Shown here: positions 16,372-25,763 of the stretch, piece after piece
Layout of the letters: every line of letters begins with the position of its first letter
Position numbering within the stretch: the stretch's first letter is position 1
Source of the DNA: an uncultured Muribaculaceae bacterium
GTDB taxonomy: Bacteria > Bacteroidota > Bacteroidia > Bacteroidales > Muribaculaceae
Assembly: GCA_910579035.1 (NCBI GenBank)
Contig: CAJTSR010000002.1
Location: forward strand, 1-64,000
DNA: 64,000 nucleotides
Direction: 5' to 3'
Notes under the pieces: model-generated
Seen by the model: the letters and a program-made list of their open reading frames with translations, nothing else
What the model was told of the DNA's origin: nothing
The model's database searches: none
Position numbers and translations under genes: made by a program

Positions 16372-17355
16372 ATGAAACTTACAGTAATTCTCGTTATCGT
16401 TCTGGCGGTAGTATTCCTGATTGTATTCTTCTACTACTGCCCGTTCTTCCTGTGGATTTCAGCGCGCGTAAGCGGCGTGAAAATCTCCCTGGTGCAACTC
16501 GTGCTCATGCGCATACGCCAAGTGCCGGCAAGCGTAATCGTGCGCGCCCTCATAGAAGCCCACAAGGCAGGGCTTAAAGACGTCAACCGCGACGACCTCG
16601 AAGCCCACTACCTCGCCGGAGGCAATGTCGAACGCGTGGTGCACGCCCTCGTATCGGCCTCCAAGGCCAACATCGACCTCGGCTTCAAGATGGCCACAGC
16701 CATCGACCTCGCAGGCCGCGACGTCTTTCAGGCCGTGCAGATGAGCGTGAACCCCAAGGTAATCGACACTCCGCCGGTGACAGCCGTTGCCAAAGACGGC
16801 ATTCAGCTCATAGCCAAGGCACGTGTTACAGTGCGTGCCAATATCCGCCAGCTCGTGGGCGGCGCCGGCGAAGACACTGTGCTCGCCCGCGTCGGAGAAG
16901 GCATCGTGTCGTCCATCGGCTCTTCCGAAAGCCACAAGCAGGTACTCGAAAATCCCGACTCGATATCCAAGCTCGTGCTGCGCAAAGGCCTTGACTCGGG
17001 AACAGCATTTGAGATACTCTCTATCGACATCGCCGACATCGACATAGGCCGCAACATCGGCGCGGCTCTGCAAATCGACCAGGCACAGGCCGACAAGAAC
17101 ATCGCCCAGGCCAAGGCCGAAGAACGCCGGGCAATGGCTATCGCACGCGAACAGGAAATGAAAGCCCTCGCGCAGGAAGCCCGCGCAAAGGTTATCGAAG
17201 CCGAATGCGAACTCCCCAAGGCAATGGCCCAGGCATTCCTCAGCGGCAACCTCGGCATCATGGACTACTACAGAATGAAGAATATGGAAGCCGACACCAA
17301 TATGCGCGAAAGCCTCGGACGTCCCGGCTCGGCCATACCTGAAATAAAGGAATGA
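16372..17355 (+). CDS. floA: Flotillin-like protein FloA
   Basis: A 327-residue FloA/YqfA-type flotillin that organises membrane microdomains. An N-terminal membrane hairpin (residues about 4-32) is followed by an SPFH-like region (KDGIQLIAKARVTVRANI, VGEGIVSSIG) and a long helical AQAKAEERRAMA stretch. The length fits the family (~330). It starts 13 bp after the PD40 gene and overlaps cstA by 4 nt, so the operon ties it to envelope genes. Confidence 0.94.
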   Translation: MKLTVILVIVLAVVFLIVFFYYCPFFLWISARVSGVKISLVQLVLMRIRQVPASVIVRALIEAHKAGLKDVNRDDLEAHYLAGGNVERVVHALVSASKANIDLGFKMATAIDLAGRDVFQAVQMSVNPKVIDTPPVTAVAKDGIQLIAKARVTVRANIRQLVGGAGEDTVLARVGEGIVSSIGSSESHKQVLENPDSISKLVLRKGLDSGTAFEILSIDIADIDIGRNIGAALQIDQAQADKNIAQAKAEERRAMAIAREQEMKALAQEARAKVIEAECELPKAMAQAFLSGNLGIMDYYRMKNMEADTNMRESLGRPGSAIPEIKE

Positions 17356-18800
17356 CGGCATTTCTGATAGCTCTCTCCGTGCTTATAGGCGGCTACTTCG
17401 TCTATGGCGCCATCGCCGAAAAGGTATTCGACACAGACTACTCCCGCAAGATGCCCTGCCATACCAAAGCCGACGGGGTGGATTTCACCCCTATGCCTAC
17501 ATGGAAGGTGTTCCTCATACAATTCCTGAACATAGCAGGACTCGGCCCAATTTTCGGAGCAATAATGGGCATTATGTTCGGCCCGGCTGCTTTTATATGG
17601 ATCGTTGCCGGAACAATATTCGGCGGAGCCGTCCACGACTTCATATCGGCTATGATGTCGATACGTTCGGGAGGCGATTCGCTGCCCGAACTCGTCGGTC
17701 GTGAACTTGGCCCGGCAGTCAAGCAGGTGATGCGCGTGGTGTCCGTGCTGCTCCTTGTGCTCGTGGCGGCTGTGTTCGTAATCACTCCGGCAGGACTCCT
17801 GGCCGGGCTTACTCCCTCGTGGGCAGGCACGCTCTTCTGGATCGCCGTGATATTCCTCTACTATATGACGGCCACCCTCGTGCCTATCGACAAGCTTATC
17901 GGGCGCTTTTATCCCATATTCGGCTTCGCCCTGCTGTTTATGGCAGGCGGCCTGCTGGTGGTATTGCTCAGCGGCGCATACCCGATACCCGACGGTTTTT
18001 CCGACGGTCTTGCCTCCCGCTATTCAGATGCCTCAACCCATCCTGTTTTCCCGATGATGTTTGTGAGCATAGCCTGCGGCGCCATATCGGGCTTTCATGC
18101 CACACAGTCGCCCATGATGGCTCGCTGCCTCAAGAACGAACGGCTCGCCCGCCCGGTATTCTACGGCGCAATGGTGGCAGAAGGCATAGTGGCCCTCGTA
18201 TGGGCGGCCGCTGCGATAGCATTCACAGGAAGCTACAGCGGCCTTGCCGACTTCCTGTCCTCCCACGCAGGCGCAGGCGCCCTCGTAAGCGCCATATCCG
18301 TCGAATGGCTCGGAGCCGCCGGCGGCCTCCTCGCAATGCTCGGCGTGATAGCAGCGCCTATCACTACCGGCGACACCGCCCTGCGCTCGGCACGCCTGAT
18401 GCTTGCCGACATGCTCCATATCGACCAAGGCCCTATCCGCAAGCGAATACTGGTGTCACTGCCTGTTTTCGCAGCCGCCTTGGGGCTGCTGCTGATTGAT
18501 TTCGACATTCTATGGCGATACTTCGCGTGGACAAACCAGACTCTCGCCGCTGTCACACTTTGGGCTGCCACAGTATATCTCGCACGGCATCGTAAGGCAT
18601 ACGTGATATGCCTGCTGCCCGCGCTCTTTATGACACTGGTCGTAGTCACATACATATTCTTCGCTCCCGAAGGATTCGGCCTGCCGATGGCAGCCTCTCT
18701 CACTATCGCCGGACTGTCCGACGCCCTTATTCTCGGCCTTTTCTGCCGCTACCTGCTGCTACTTCGCAAAGGGAAACTGATACACGAAGTGGCATATTAA
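17352..18800 (+). CDS. cstA: CstA-family carbon starvation/peptide transporter
   Basis: A 482-residue polytopic membrane protein of the carbon starvation family, which includes pyruvate and peptide transporters. The N-terminus shows the family features YSRKMPC, QFLNIAGLGPIFGAIMG and GGAVHDFISAMMSIR. It is about 200 residues shorter than E. coli CstA, as expected for the short Bacteroidetes form. It has about a dozen hydrophobic segments. Coupled to floA by ATGA. The substrate cannot be told from sequence. Confidence 0.92.
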   Translation: MTAFLIALSVLIGGYFVYGAIAEKVFDTDYSRKMPCHTKADGVDFTPMPTWKVFLIQFLNIAGLGPIFGAIMGIMFGPAAFIWIVAGTIFGGAVHDFISAMMSIRSGGDSLPELVGRELGPAVKQVMRVVSVLLLVLVAAVFVITPAGLLAGLTPSWAGTLFWIAVIFLYYMTATLVPIDKLIGRFYPIFGFALLFMAGGLLVVLLSGAYPIPDGFSDGLASRYSDASTHPVFPMMFVSIACGAISGFHATQSPMMARCLKNERLARPVFYGAMVAEGIVALVWAAAAIAFTGSYSGLADFLSSHAGAGALVSAISVEWLGAAGGLLAMLGVIAAPITTGDTALRSARLMLADMLHIDQGPIRKRILVSLPVFAAALGLLLIDFDILWRYFAWTNQTLAAVTLWAATVYLARHRKAYVICLLPALFMTLVVVTYIFFAPEGFGLPMAASLTIAGLSDALILGLFCRYLLLLRKGKLIHEVAY

Positions 18801-18822
18801 CGAAGCCTCACTGCTTTTCCAC

Positions 18823-19653
18823 ATGGACTTCAGACAATTAATTTCCGAACACAAGCAATACACATTCCATAGTCACACACAGTTCTGCGACGGACACGCG
18901 CCCATGCTCGACATGGCGCGTGCCGCCGTGGCAGAAGGATTCACCGCCTACGGATTCACCCCGCACTCCCCCATTCCTATAGAATCGCCGTGCAATATGA
19001 GTTTCGATGCCGTGGAGGAATACATCGACGAATACCGCCGCATATCAGCTATGCCCGAGCTTTCGTCGTGCAAATTCTATGCCGGCATGGAGGTCGACTA
19101 TCTCGGTAAGGACTGGGGTCCCTCCAACGAATATTTCAAAAGCCTGCCCCTCGATTTCATAATTGGCTCTGTCCATTTCATACCGTCGCAAAGCGGCGAA
19201 CCCGTCGACATCGACGGCAAATACAGCTCGTTCGCCAAACGAATGCTGCTGTACTTCCGGGGAGATATCGAATATGTGGTGCACACTTTCTACCGGCGCA
19301 CGGCCGAAATGCTCGAAAAAGGCGGCTTCGACATCGTGGGGCACTTCGACAAGGTGGGACAGAACGCGTCCTACTTCCACCCCGGAATCGAGGACAGCTC
19401 GTTCTACCAAGGCTGCATCGAACCTGTGATAAACACGATAATCGACCGAGGACTTACCATCGAACTGAACACCAAGGCATACGCCGAACACGGGCGATTC
19501 TTCCCCGGCATACGCTACCTCGACCGGCTGGTAAGGGCCGGAGTACCGATACTCGTCAACAGCGACGCACACGCGCCCGACCGCATCAGCGCCTCCAGAG
19601 CCGACGCCTACACAATTCTCAACAAAATATCAGCCATTCTTGAGAACTCTTGA
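18823..19653 (+). CDS. PHP-domain histidinol-phosphatase-like protein
   Basis: A 276-residue PHP phosphoesterase. The metal-binding motifs are clear: HSHTQFCDGHA at the start, FTPHSP, AGMEVDY, GSVHF, VGHFDKVGQN and NSDAHAP at the end. HisK-type histidinol phosphatases have this arrangement and length, although no his genes are nearby, so the substrate is inferred. It begins 22 bp after cstA and overlaps the U32 gene by 14 nt. Confidence 0.88.
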   Translation: MDFRQLISEHKQYTFHSHTQFCDGHAPMLDMARAAVAEGFTAYGFTPHSPIPIESPCNMSFDAVEEYIDEYRRISAMPELSSCKFYAGMEVDYLGKDWGPSNEYFKSLPLDFIIGSVHFIPSQSGEPVDIDGKYSSFAKRMLLYFRGDIEYVVHTFYRRTAEMLEKGGFDIVGHFDKVGQNASYFHPGIEDSSFYQGCIEPVINTIIDRGLTIELNTKAYAEHGRFFPGIRYLDRLVRAGVPILVNSDAHAPDRISASRADAYTILNKISAILENS

Positions 19654-21508
19654 ACTTCTTTCCCCGGCAAAAAATGCCGAAACAGGCCGCATAGCCATTA
19701 TGGCCGGTGCCGACGCCGTATATATCGGCGCGCCGGCATTCGGCGCACGCGCCGCTGCCACAAACAGCGTTGAAAGCATACGTTCGCTCGCCCAACTCGC
19801 CCACAGATACCGCGCGAGGGTCTACGTGACGATGAACACCATTCTCTACGACAACGAACTTGACGAAGCCTCGCGCCTTGTCAAGCAGCTTTACGGAGCA
19901 GGTGTCGATGCCCTCATAGTTCAGGATATGGCCTACCTCGGGCTTGACCTGCCGCCGATAGCGCTCCACGCCAGCACACAGTGCGATATCCGCACGCCCG
20001 ACAAGGCGGCATGGCTTGCCGAAGCAGGCTTCTCCCAGCTCGTGCTGCCGCGAGAATACTCTTTGGCTGAAATAAAGGCGGTTGCAGACACCGTTGATGT
20101 GCCTGTGGAGGTATTCGTGCACGGAGCGCTGTGCGTAAGCTACAGCGGCGACTGCCAAGCCGGATTCGCAGCCATGGGGCGCAGCGCCAACCGAGGCGTG
20201 TGCCCCCAGATGTGCCGCCTGCCATACGAGCTTGTGGACGCCGACGGGAATGCCGTGGCTCCGCCCAAGCACTACCTGTCGCTACGCGACCTTAACCGCG
20301 TCAACTACCTCGAAGCCCTCGCCGAGGCCGGAGCCGCATCATTCAAGATAGAAGGAAGGCTCAAGGACGCCCGATATGTGGCGAACGTTACAGCGGCTTA
20401 TTCCCGCGCCCTCGACCGTATTGTAGAGCGCTCCGGCGGCAAATACCGGCGAAGCTCTGCAGGAACAAGCACCTACGGATTCACTCCCGACCTCGACCGC
20501 ACTTTCAACAGAGGCTACACCAGCTATTTCCTCAAAGGCACTCCCGGCAAAATGGCCTCGACAGACACTCCGAAATGGGCCGGGATACCCGTCGGCACAA
20601 TATCAGGCGAATTAGACAAACGCAGGCGCAGCTTCCGGGCCAGGCTCTCGGCTCAGCTATCAAATGGCGACGGACTCGGCTTTTTCAACGCCGCAGGCAC
20701 GTTCGTGGGCTTCCGGCTCAACCGCGTGGAAGGCAACGAGCTGTGGCCGGCCTCCGCGCCCGAAGGACTCACCACCGGCACAACCCTCTACAGGAACAAC
20801 GACAAGGCATTCTTCGACCTCCTCGAACGTCCCGACGCAGGCTGCTACCGGAAAATCCGCGTGGACTTCACCCTTAGGCCTGTCGATAACGAAAGGATAG
20901 CCATCAGCGCCGACGACGAACGCGGCTGCTCGGTATGCCTTGTGGCAGACTCCGTATATGCCGCCGCAAAGACCCCGCAGGAGGCTCACCGTCGCAATAT
21001 TATGGCAAAACTCGGCGACACGGACTATACGCTCGGGAATGTCGACGACCGCCTCAGCGAACGCTTCATACCCGCATCGGCACTCACGGCAGCACGCCGC
21101 GACGTGCTCGCGCTCCTCGACAAAGCGGCTGCCGACACTTATGCTTACGACCGCCGCAAAGCCTGCACGCTCGCCGACGACGCGTTCGCAGGCGCCAAAG
21201 CCCTCGATTACCACGACAACGTGGCCAACAGGCTGGCTCGCCGCTTCTATACCGGCCACGGCGCTTCCATCGCCGAAATGGCAATAGAAACCGCTCCTAA
21301 AAAAGAGGACGAACTGGTGGTAATGACCACCAAGTACTGCCTCCGCCGCGAACTTGGAGCATGCCTGAAAGAAAAAAACGGGACAAAACTGCCCCGTCCG
21401 TTATTCCTTAAAAATGATTCAGGCCTTTACCGGCTCGATTTCGACTGCGCGCGCTGCGGCATGAGCGTTGTCCGGCTTCGGAATGCCCGGAATCAGAATT
21501 TGGAGTAG
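19640..21508 (+). CDS. U32 family peptidase / RlhA-like protein
   Basis: A 622-residue U32 protein. The PROSITE-like signature is EVFVHGALCVSYSGDCQAG, followed by NRGVCPQMCR and FKIEGRLKDA, with further Cys near the C-terminus (DFDCARCGM). Family members linked to 23S rRNA C2501 hydroxylation (RlhA) have this length, so an RNA-modification role is more likely than proteolysis. The start codon is TTG at 19640; it gives MRTLELLSPAKN, which aligns with the conserved LELLSPAKN start. It overlaps the upstream stop by 14 nt and the convergent TPR gene by 16 nt. Confidence 0.88.
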   Translation: MRTLELLSPAKNAETGRIAIMAGADAVYIGAPAFGARAAATNSVESIRSLAQLAHRYRARVYVTMNTILYDNELDEASRLVKQLYGAGVDALIVQDMAYLGLDLPPIALHASTQCDIRTPDKAAWLAEAGFSQLVLPREYSLAEIKAVADTVDVPVEVFVHGALCVSYSGDCQAGFAAMGRSANRGVCPQMCRLPYELVDADGNAVAPPKHYLSLRDLNRVNYLEALAEAGAASFKIEGRLKDARYVANVTAAYSRALDRIVERSGGKYRRSSAGTSTYGFTPDLDRTFNRGYTSYFLKGTPGKMASTDTPKWAGIPVGTISGELDKRRRSFRARLSAQLSNGDGLGFFNAAGTFVGFRLNRVEGNELWPASAPEGLTTGTTLYRNNDKAFFDLLERPDAGCYRKIRVDFTLRPVDNERIAISADDERGCSVCLVADSVYAAAKTPQEAHRRNIMAKLGDTDYTLGNVDDRLSERFIPASALTAARRDVLALLDKAAADTYAYDRRKACTLADDAFAGAKALDYHDNVANRLARRFYTGHGASIAEMAIETAPKKEDELVVMTTKYCLRRELGACLKEKNGTKLPRPLFLKNDSGLYRLDFDCARCGMSVVRLRNARNQNLE

Positions 21509-22962
21509 CCGAGCATGTCGAAATACTCCCAATAGAGCTTTTCGCGTGCCGGGTGCCGGCGTATCTTGTCGGCAAGTGTAAGGAAGCACCTCAGCGACAT
21601 ACGTACAGGCATAGGCGAATCGTGCATCATAAGCTCGAAAAATGGCAGCACTTCGCCCACAAAAGCAAGCGCGTCTTTATCGCGTCCGAGCTTCATAAGT
21701 GACACTGTGTACTGGTAAGCCGCAGCCGCACCTTTAAGAGGCGTCTGGGTAAGCTCTTTGAACTCCGTACAACCCTCTGCCAAGGCAACCACCTTGTCGT
21801 ACTTCTGCGCGGCAAAAAGCGTTTCGATCCACGATAACAGTTCGGGCGGCGTCAGCGGCCTGCGGGCCGACAATGCCTCCATAACGCCGTTGAGCGCCCT
21901 CAGCCCCGAGCGAAGGTGCAGGTTGCTGATAATGTCGTCGAGTTCTTCGGGCGACGGCTCGCGTCCGTCATTGGCATCAAGATAGCGCTCGAAAACGGCG
22001 CGCGCATTAGCCACATTGCACATCAGCAACTGGCGCATCGGACGCAGCTCGGCCGGGTGCGCCGCTGCATAAGCCGACACCTCTTCCACTGCCTTTTCCG
22101 ACGCTCCGGCCTGCACAAGCAGGGCGCAGCGGCAGTCGGCGTATGCAAACTCGTCGGGATTCTCGCTCTTGGCAAGCTCGAGCATGTCGATAGCCTCGCG
22201 CTGCAAATACGGAGCGAGCGTATACACGGCATCGGCAAGCGCAAGCATTCCGGCGGCATTATCCGAGGCAAGAGCCTTGGCCGTGTCAAAAGTCTGCTTG
22301 GCCTCCTCTTCCTGCCCGAGCCGGGCCTGAGCCTTGAAAAGCATCACCCAGTATGCGAGCGCGAACGGCTCGGACTCTATCAGCTCCTCCGCAAGGGCGG
22401 CAAGAGTCTTGTCGTCGCCCTGCTCGTCGGCTTCCTGCATCACCTCGTAAAGCAGCGCGGGAAGGAACGACACCTTCTTGCGAAGCTCTGCCATATTGTC
22501 GATCACCCACTGATAGCAGCCAAGGTCAAAAGCAAGGTCGACAAAACGTATAATCTCCTCGTCGGAAAACTTGCCGTATTGCGCCATCAGGTATTCGAGT
22601 GCCGCCTCGCCGTTGTCCGGGTGGCTGGCCTCGAGCCGCACTATGTCGAAGATAAGCGAACTTGCCTCGGGACGGTCGGCAACAAATGCCGCCGCACTGC
22701 CGTCTTTCAAGTCCTTGTCGGCATCTTCAAGATCGAGATACAAGAGAGCACGGCGCTCCGCAAGTGCCTGACTGTCGGGATAAAGCCTCGCACCTATGAA
22801 CAGCGCCTCATAGCGCGCATAGTCATTGGCAATATCACCGGCATAATCAAATACCTCTACAAGCTCGTCTTCGTCGAAAAAACGCTCTGAAGCCGGCTCC
22901 TTAAGGCTTTTAAGGAACCGGCGGTATAATTCATCTCTTGGATTGTCGTCGTTATAACTCAC
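21493..22962 (-). CDS. TPR-repeat protein, unknown role
   Basis: A 489-residue soluble helical protein. Repeated Ala/Leu-rich helical pairs (for example AYWVMLFKAQARLGQEEEAKQ, shown in part) indicate tetratricopeptide repeats through most of the length, with an acidic N-terminus and no signal peptide. It starts with GTG at 22962, one base after the glnS stop, so it is co-translated with glnS. It overlaps the convergent U32 gene by 16 nt. No enzymatic motif is seen; a scaffold role is a guess. Confidence 0.8.
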   Translation of the reverse strand: MSYNDDNPRDELYRRFLKSLKEPASERFFDEDELVEVFDYAGDIANDYARYEALFIGARLYPDSQALAERRALLYLDLEDADKDLKDGSAAAFVADRPEASSLIFDIVRLEASHPDNGEAALEYLMAQYGKFSDEEIIRFVDLAFDLGCYQWVIDNMAELRKKVSFLPALLYEVMQEADEQGDDKTLAALAEELIESEPFALAYWVMLFKAQARLGQEEEAKQTFDTAKALASDNAAGMLALADAVYTLAPYLQREAIDMLELAKSENPDEFAYADCRCALLVQAGASEKAVEEVSAYAAAHPAELRPMRQLLMCNVANARAVFERYLDANDGREPSPEELDDIISNLHLRSGLRALNGVMEALSARRPLTPPELLSWIETLFAAQKYDKVVALAEGCTEFKELTQTPLKGAAAAYQYTVSLMKLGRDKDALAFVGEVLPFFELMMHDSPMPVRMSLRCFLTLADKIRRHPAREKLYWEYFDMLGYSKF

Positions 22963-22963
22963 T

Positions 22964-24670
22964 CTATGACTTCTTCTGCACCTTCTCCCAAGTATCCTTG
23001 AGGGCTATGGTGCGGTTGAACACAAGATGCTCCGGAGTAGAATCAGCGTCAGGGGTGAAATAGCCCACGCGCTGGAATTGGAACTTGGCTCCGGCCTCGG
23101 CATTGCGGGCAATGAAAGGCTCTACTTTGACTCCTTGCACCACTACGAGCGATTCAGGATTCAGCATCTCGCGGAAATCACGCTCTGTTTCGGCAGCCGG
23201 ATTCTCAACGTCGAAAAGACGGTCGTACAGACGCACTTCTGCGTCTACCGCATGCTGAGCCGACACCCAGTGGAGGGTGCCTTTGACCTTGCGTGCCGCC
23301 CCGGCCATACCGCTGAGAGTATCGGGGTCGTAAGAGCAACGCAGTTCCACGATATTGCCTTCTGAGTCCTTAACCACTTCGTCGCACTTGATTATGTAGG
23401 CGCCTTTCAGTCGCACCTCGGTGCCGGGAGCTAGACGGAAGAATTTCTTGGGCGGATTTTCCATAAAGTCGTCACGCTCGATGAAAATAGTGCGCGAGAA
23501 CGGCATTTCGTGCACGCCGCTTTCAGGATCTTCCGGATTGTTCTCCATCGTCACAGTTTCCACCTTGTCCTCGGGATAGTTGGTAATGACCACTTTAAGA
23601 GGATTCACAACGGCCATGCCACGTGTGGCAACACGGTTGAGGTCGTCGCGCACGGCGTGTTCGAGCAGGCTGATGCTGTTAAGCGCCTCATACTTGGTAT
23701 AACCGATGGTATCGATAAAGTTGCGGATCGACTGAGGAGTGTATCCGCGGCGGCGCATACCCGATATGGTCGGCATACGGGGGTCGTCCCAGCCTGCCAC
23801 AAGGCCTTCTTTGACGAGCTGCAGCAGTTTGCGCTTGCTCATCACAGTATATGTGAGGTTGAGGCGGTTGAACTCTATCTGGCGCGGGCAGTAGCTTTCG
23901 TCGGCAAGCTCTTTGACGAAGTACTCGTAGAGCGGGCGGTGCACCACGAACTCAAGCGTGCATATCGAATGGGTCACACCCTCGAAATAGTCGCTCTGCC
24001 CGTGGGCAAAGTCATACATCGGGTACACCTTCCACGTCGTGCCTGTGCGGTGATGGGGTGTCTTGATTATGCGGTACATTATGGGGTCGCGGAAGTGCAT
24101 ATTGGGCGACGCCATGTCGATTTTGGCACGCAGCACGCGCGCACCCTCGTCGAACTCTCCGGCATTCATTCGCATAAACAGGTCGAGATTCTCCTCCACG
24201 CTGCGGTTACGATAGGGGCTTTCCTGCCCCGGTGTGCCCGGAGTGCCTTTCTGGGCTGCAATCTCTTCCGAAGTCTGGTCGTCGACATACGCCTTGCCTT
24301 CCTTTATCAGGCGCACGGCAAGGTCGAAAAGCTGAGGGAAATAATCCGACGCATAGTATTCGCGATTTCCCCAGTCGAAACCGAGCCAGTGGATATCCTC
24401 GCGTATAGAGTCGACATACTCCACGTCTTCCTTCACCGGGTTGGTGTCGTCGAAACGCAGGTTGCAGGTGCCGCCGAATTTCTCGGCCACACCGAAGTCC
24501 ATACATATGGCCTTGGCATGGCCTATATGAAGATAACCGTTAGGCTCCGGCGGGAAACGGGTGCTTAGTCTGCCGCCGTTCTTTCCGGCCTTGAGGTCGT
24601 TGAACACCTCTTCTTCTACAAAATTTAATCCTTTCTTTTCAGATTCTTCCTGTACTTCAGATTGAGCCAT
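22964..24670 (-). CDS. glnS: Glutamine-tRNA ligase
   Basis: A class I aminoacyl-tRNA synthetase of 568 residues. Motifs are FPPEPNGYLHIGHAKA (HIGH at about 48-51) and VMSKRKL (KMSKS equivalent). The C-terminal two beta-barrel anticodon-binding domain includes the FIERDDFME region. GlnRS rather than GluRS is indicated by FPPEPNGYLHIGHAK and the C-terminal barrels. I start at the ATG at 24670 (MAQSEVQEE) because the longer frame runs toward the promoter region. Confidence 0.97.
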   Translation of the reverse strand: MAQSEVQEESEKKGLNFVEEEVFNDLKAGKNGGRLSTRFPPEPNGYLHIGHAKAICMDFGVAEKFGGTCNLRFDDTNPVKEDVEYVDSIREDIHWLGFDWGNREYYASDYFPQLFDLAVRLIKEGKAYVDDQTSEEIAAQKGTPGTPGQESPYRNRSVEENLDLFMRMNAGEFDEGARVLRAKIDMASPNMHFRDPIMYRIIKTPHHRTGTTWKVYPMYDFAHGQSDYFEGVTHSICTLEFVVHRPLYEYFVKELADESYCPRQIEFNRLNLTYTVMSKRKLLQLVKEGLVAGWDDPRMPTISGMRRRGYTPQSIRNFIDTIGYTKYEALNSISLLEHAVRDDLNRVATRGMAVVNPLKVVITNYPEDKVETVTMENNPEDPESGVHEMPFSRTIFIERDDFMENPPKKFFRLAPGTEVRLKGAYIIKCDEVVKDSEGNIVELRCSYDPDTLSGMAGAARKVKGTLHWVSAQHAVDAEVRLYDRLFDVENPAAETERDFREMLNPESLVVVQGVKVEPFIARNAEAGAKFQFQRVGYFTPDADSTPEHLVFNRTIALKDTWEKVQKKS

Positions 24671-24717
24671 AATATATAGTGATGTTTTATATCGGTATAA
24701 TAGCGTGTAAAGCACTG

Positions 24718-24725
24718 CAAAGATA
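24718..24725 (-). promoter_or_regulatory. -7 box upstream of glnS
   Basis: Minus strand TATCTTTG, 48 bp before the glnS ATG. No TTG lies 19-21 bp further upstream, so only the -7 element is supported. Confidence 0.5.
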
Positions 24726-24809
24726 GCACTTTTCTGCCGAAAATGTCTTTAGCAACACTCTTTATTTTGCAACCGCAAGGACGCAAACGCCCTCATCGCG
24801 CCGCTTAGC

Positions 24810-25763
24810 CTACAGAATACGGCCAAGCAGAAGGTATATTTTCGTCTTTATTCCGACCGACAGGCGCCATCTGCCCACTGTGTCGGCCACCTTGCCGACG
24901 AGGCCATGCCGACGGCTCTTGAACGCCATATTTGCCATATATCGGCTTTTGGCTCTGAACATCTCGGCCATCTGAGCCTGGTCCACGCCGTAAAACTCGC
25001 CAAGAACGCGCGATGCCTCGAGGGTGGCGCAGTAGAATCCGAGTTGGCGCTCCACAGAGCGGTTATGCGTTATGGTTTCGCCACCGACAGAATAGCTCAT
25101 CGTAGGCATAGGAAGATACGCGGCAGCCCCACTCCGGGCAAGAGCAGCCATCACGGGCAGATCCTCGCAGCCGAAAGCACGGTTGCGCACCATATGGCGA
25201 TGCTTGCCATAGACCTCCATCAGCGCCTTCTTGCGATAAACAGACGCCGAAAGCAGGTACGGCAGCGGCCCGATATGCCCGAGAATGTCTGCAAGCAGAC
25301 TGCGCCCCTCGGTATCGCCTCCGAGCCATCGCGAATATTCCGGGTCGGTGCTTGCAAGGCGGCTTTTGCCCGTCGACAAATCCAATATCTCGAAATCGGA
25401 ATATACCGTGTTGACATTGCTGCGAGAATCAAGCACGCCGCACATCTCGGCAAGGCGCCTCGTGCCAAGCCAGTAGTCGTCGCCGGCACAATCGGCCACA
25501 TACTCTCCACGGGCCGCATCGAAACAATCGAAGTAATTATCCACCACTCCCTTGTTCGGAGCCGCAGGCATAAGCCGCACCCGCCCCGGATAACGGCGGG
25601 CATACTCCTCGCACACCTCGCGCGTTCCGTCGGCCGAGGCGTCATCTCCGATTATCACCTCGTAGTCACAATCTTCCTGCGCAAGCACCGAATCAAGCGC
25701 CCTCCCTATAGTATCGCGCTGATTGTAGCATATCACTATCACAGAAACCTTGGGATTCTTCAT
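24810..25763 (-). CDS. Family 2 glycosyltransferase
   Basis: A 317-residue GT-A fold transferase. The N-terminus is typical: VSVIVICYNQRDTIGRALDSVLAQ, then IIGDDASADGT, and the metal-binding acidic motif in CAGDDYW. A later CEDLPVMAAL helix fits acceptor or base residues. No membrane segments, so it acts at the cytoplasmic face. I start it at the ATG at 25763 (MKNPKVSV); this ATG overlaps the upstream stop (ATGA), and the longer frame is unrelated sequence. It closes a three-gene operon with two GT-C-like proteins. Confidence 0.93.
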   Translation of the reverse strand: MKNPKVSVIVICYNQRDTIGRALDSVLAQEDCDYEVIIGDDASADGTREVCEEYARRYPGRVRLMPAAPNKGVVDNYFDCFDAARGEYVADCAGDDYWLGTRRLAEMCGVLDSRSNVNTVYSDFEILDLSTGKSRLASTDPEYSRWLGGDTEGRSLLADILGHIGPLPYLLSASVYRKKALMEVYGKHRHMVRNRAFGCEDLPVMAALARSGAAAYLPMPTMSYSVGGETITHNRSVERQLGFYCATLEASRVLGEFYGVDQAQMAEMFRAKSRYMANMAFKSRRHGLVGKVADTVGRWRLSVGIKTKIYLLLGRIL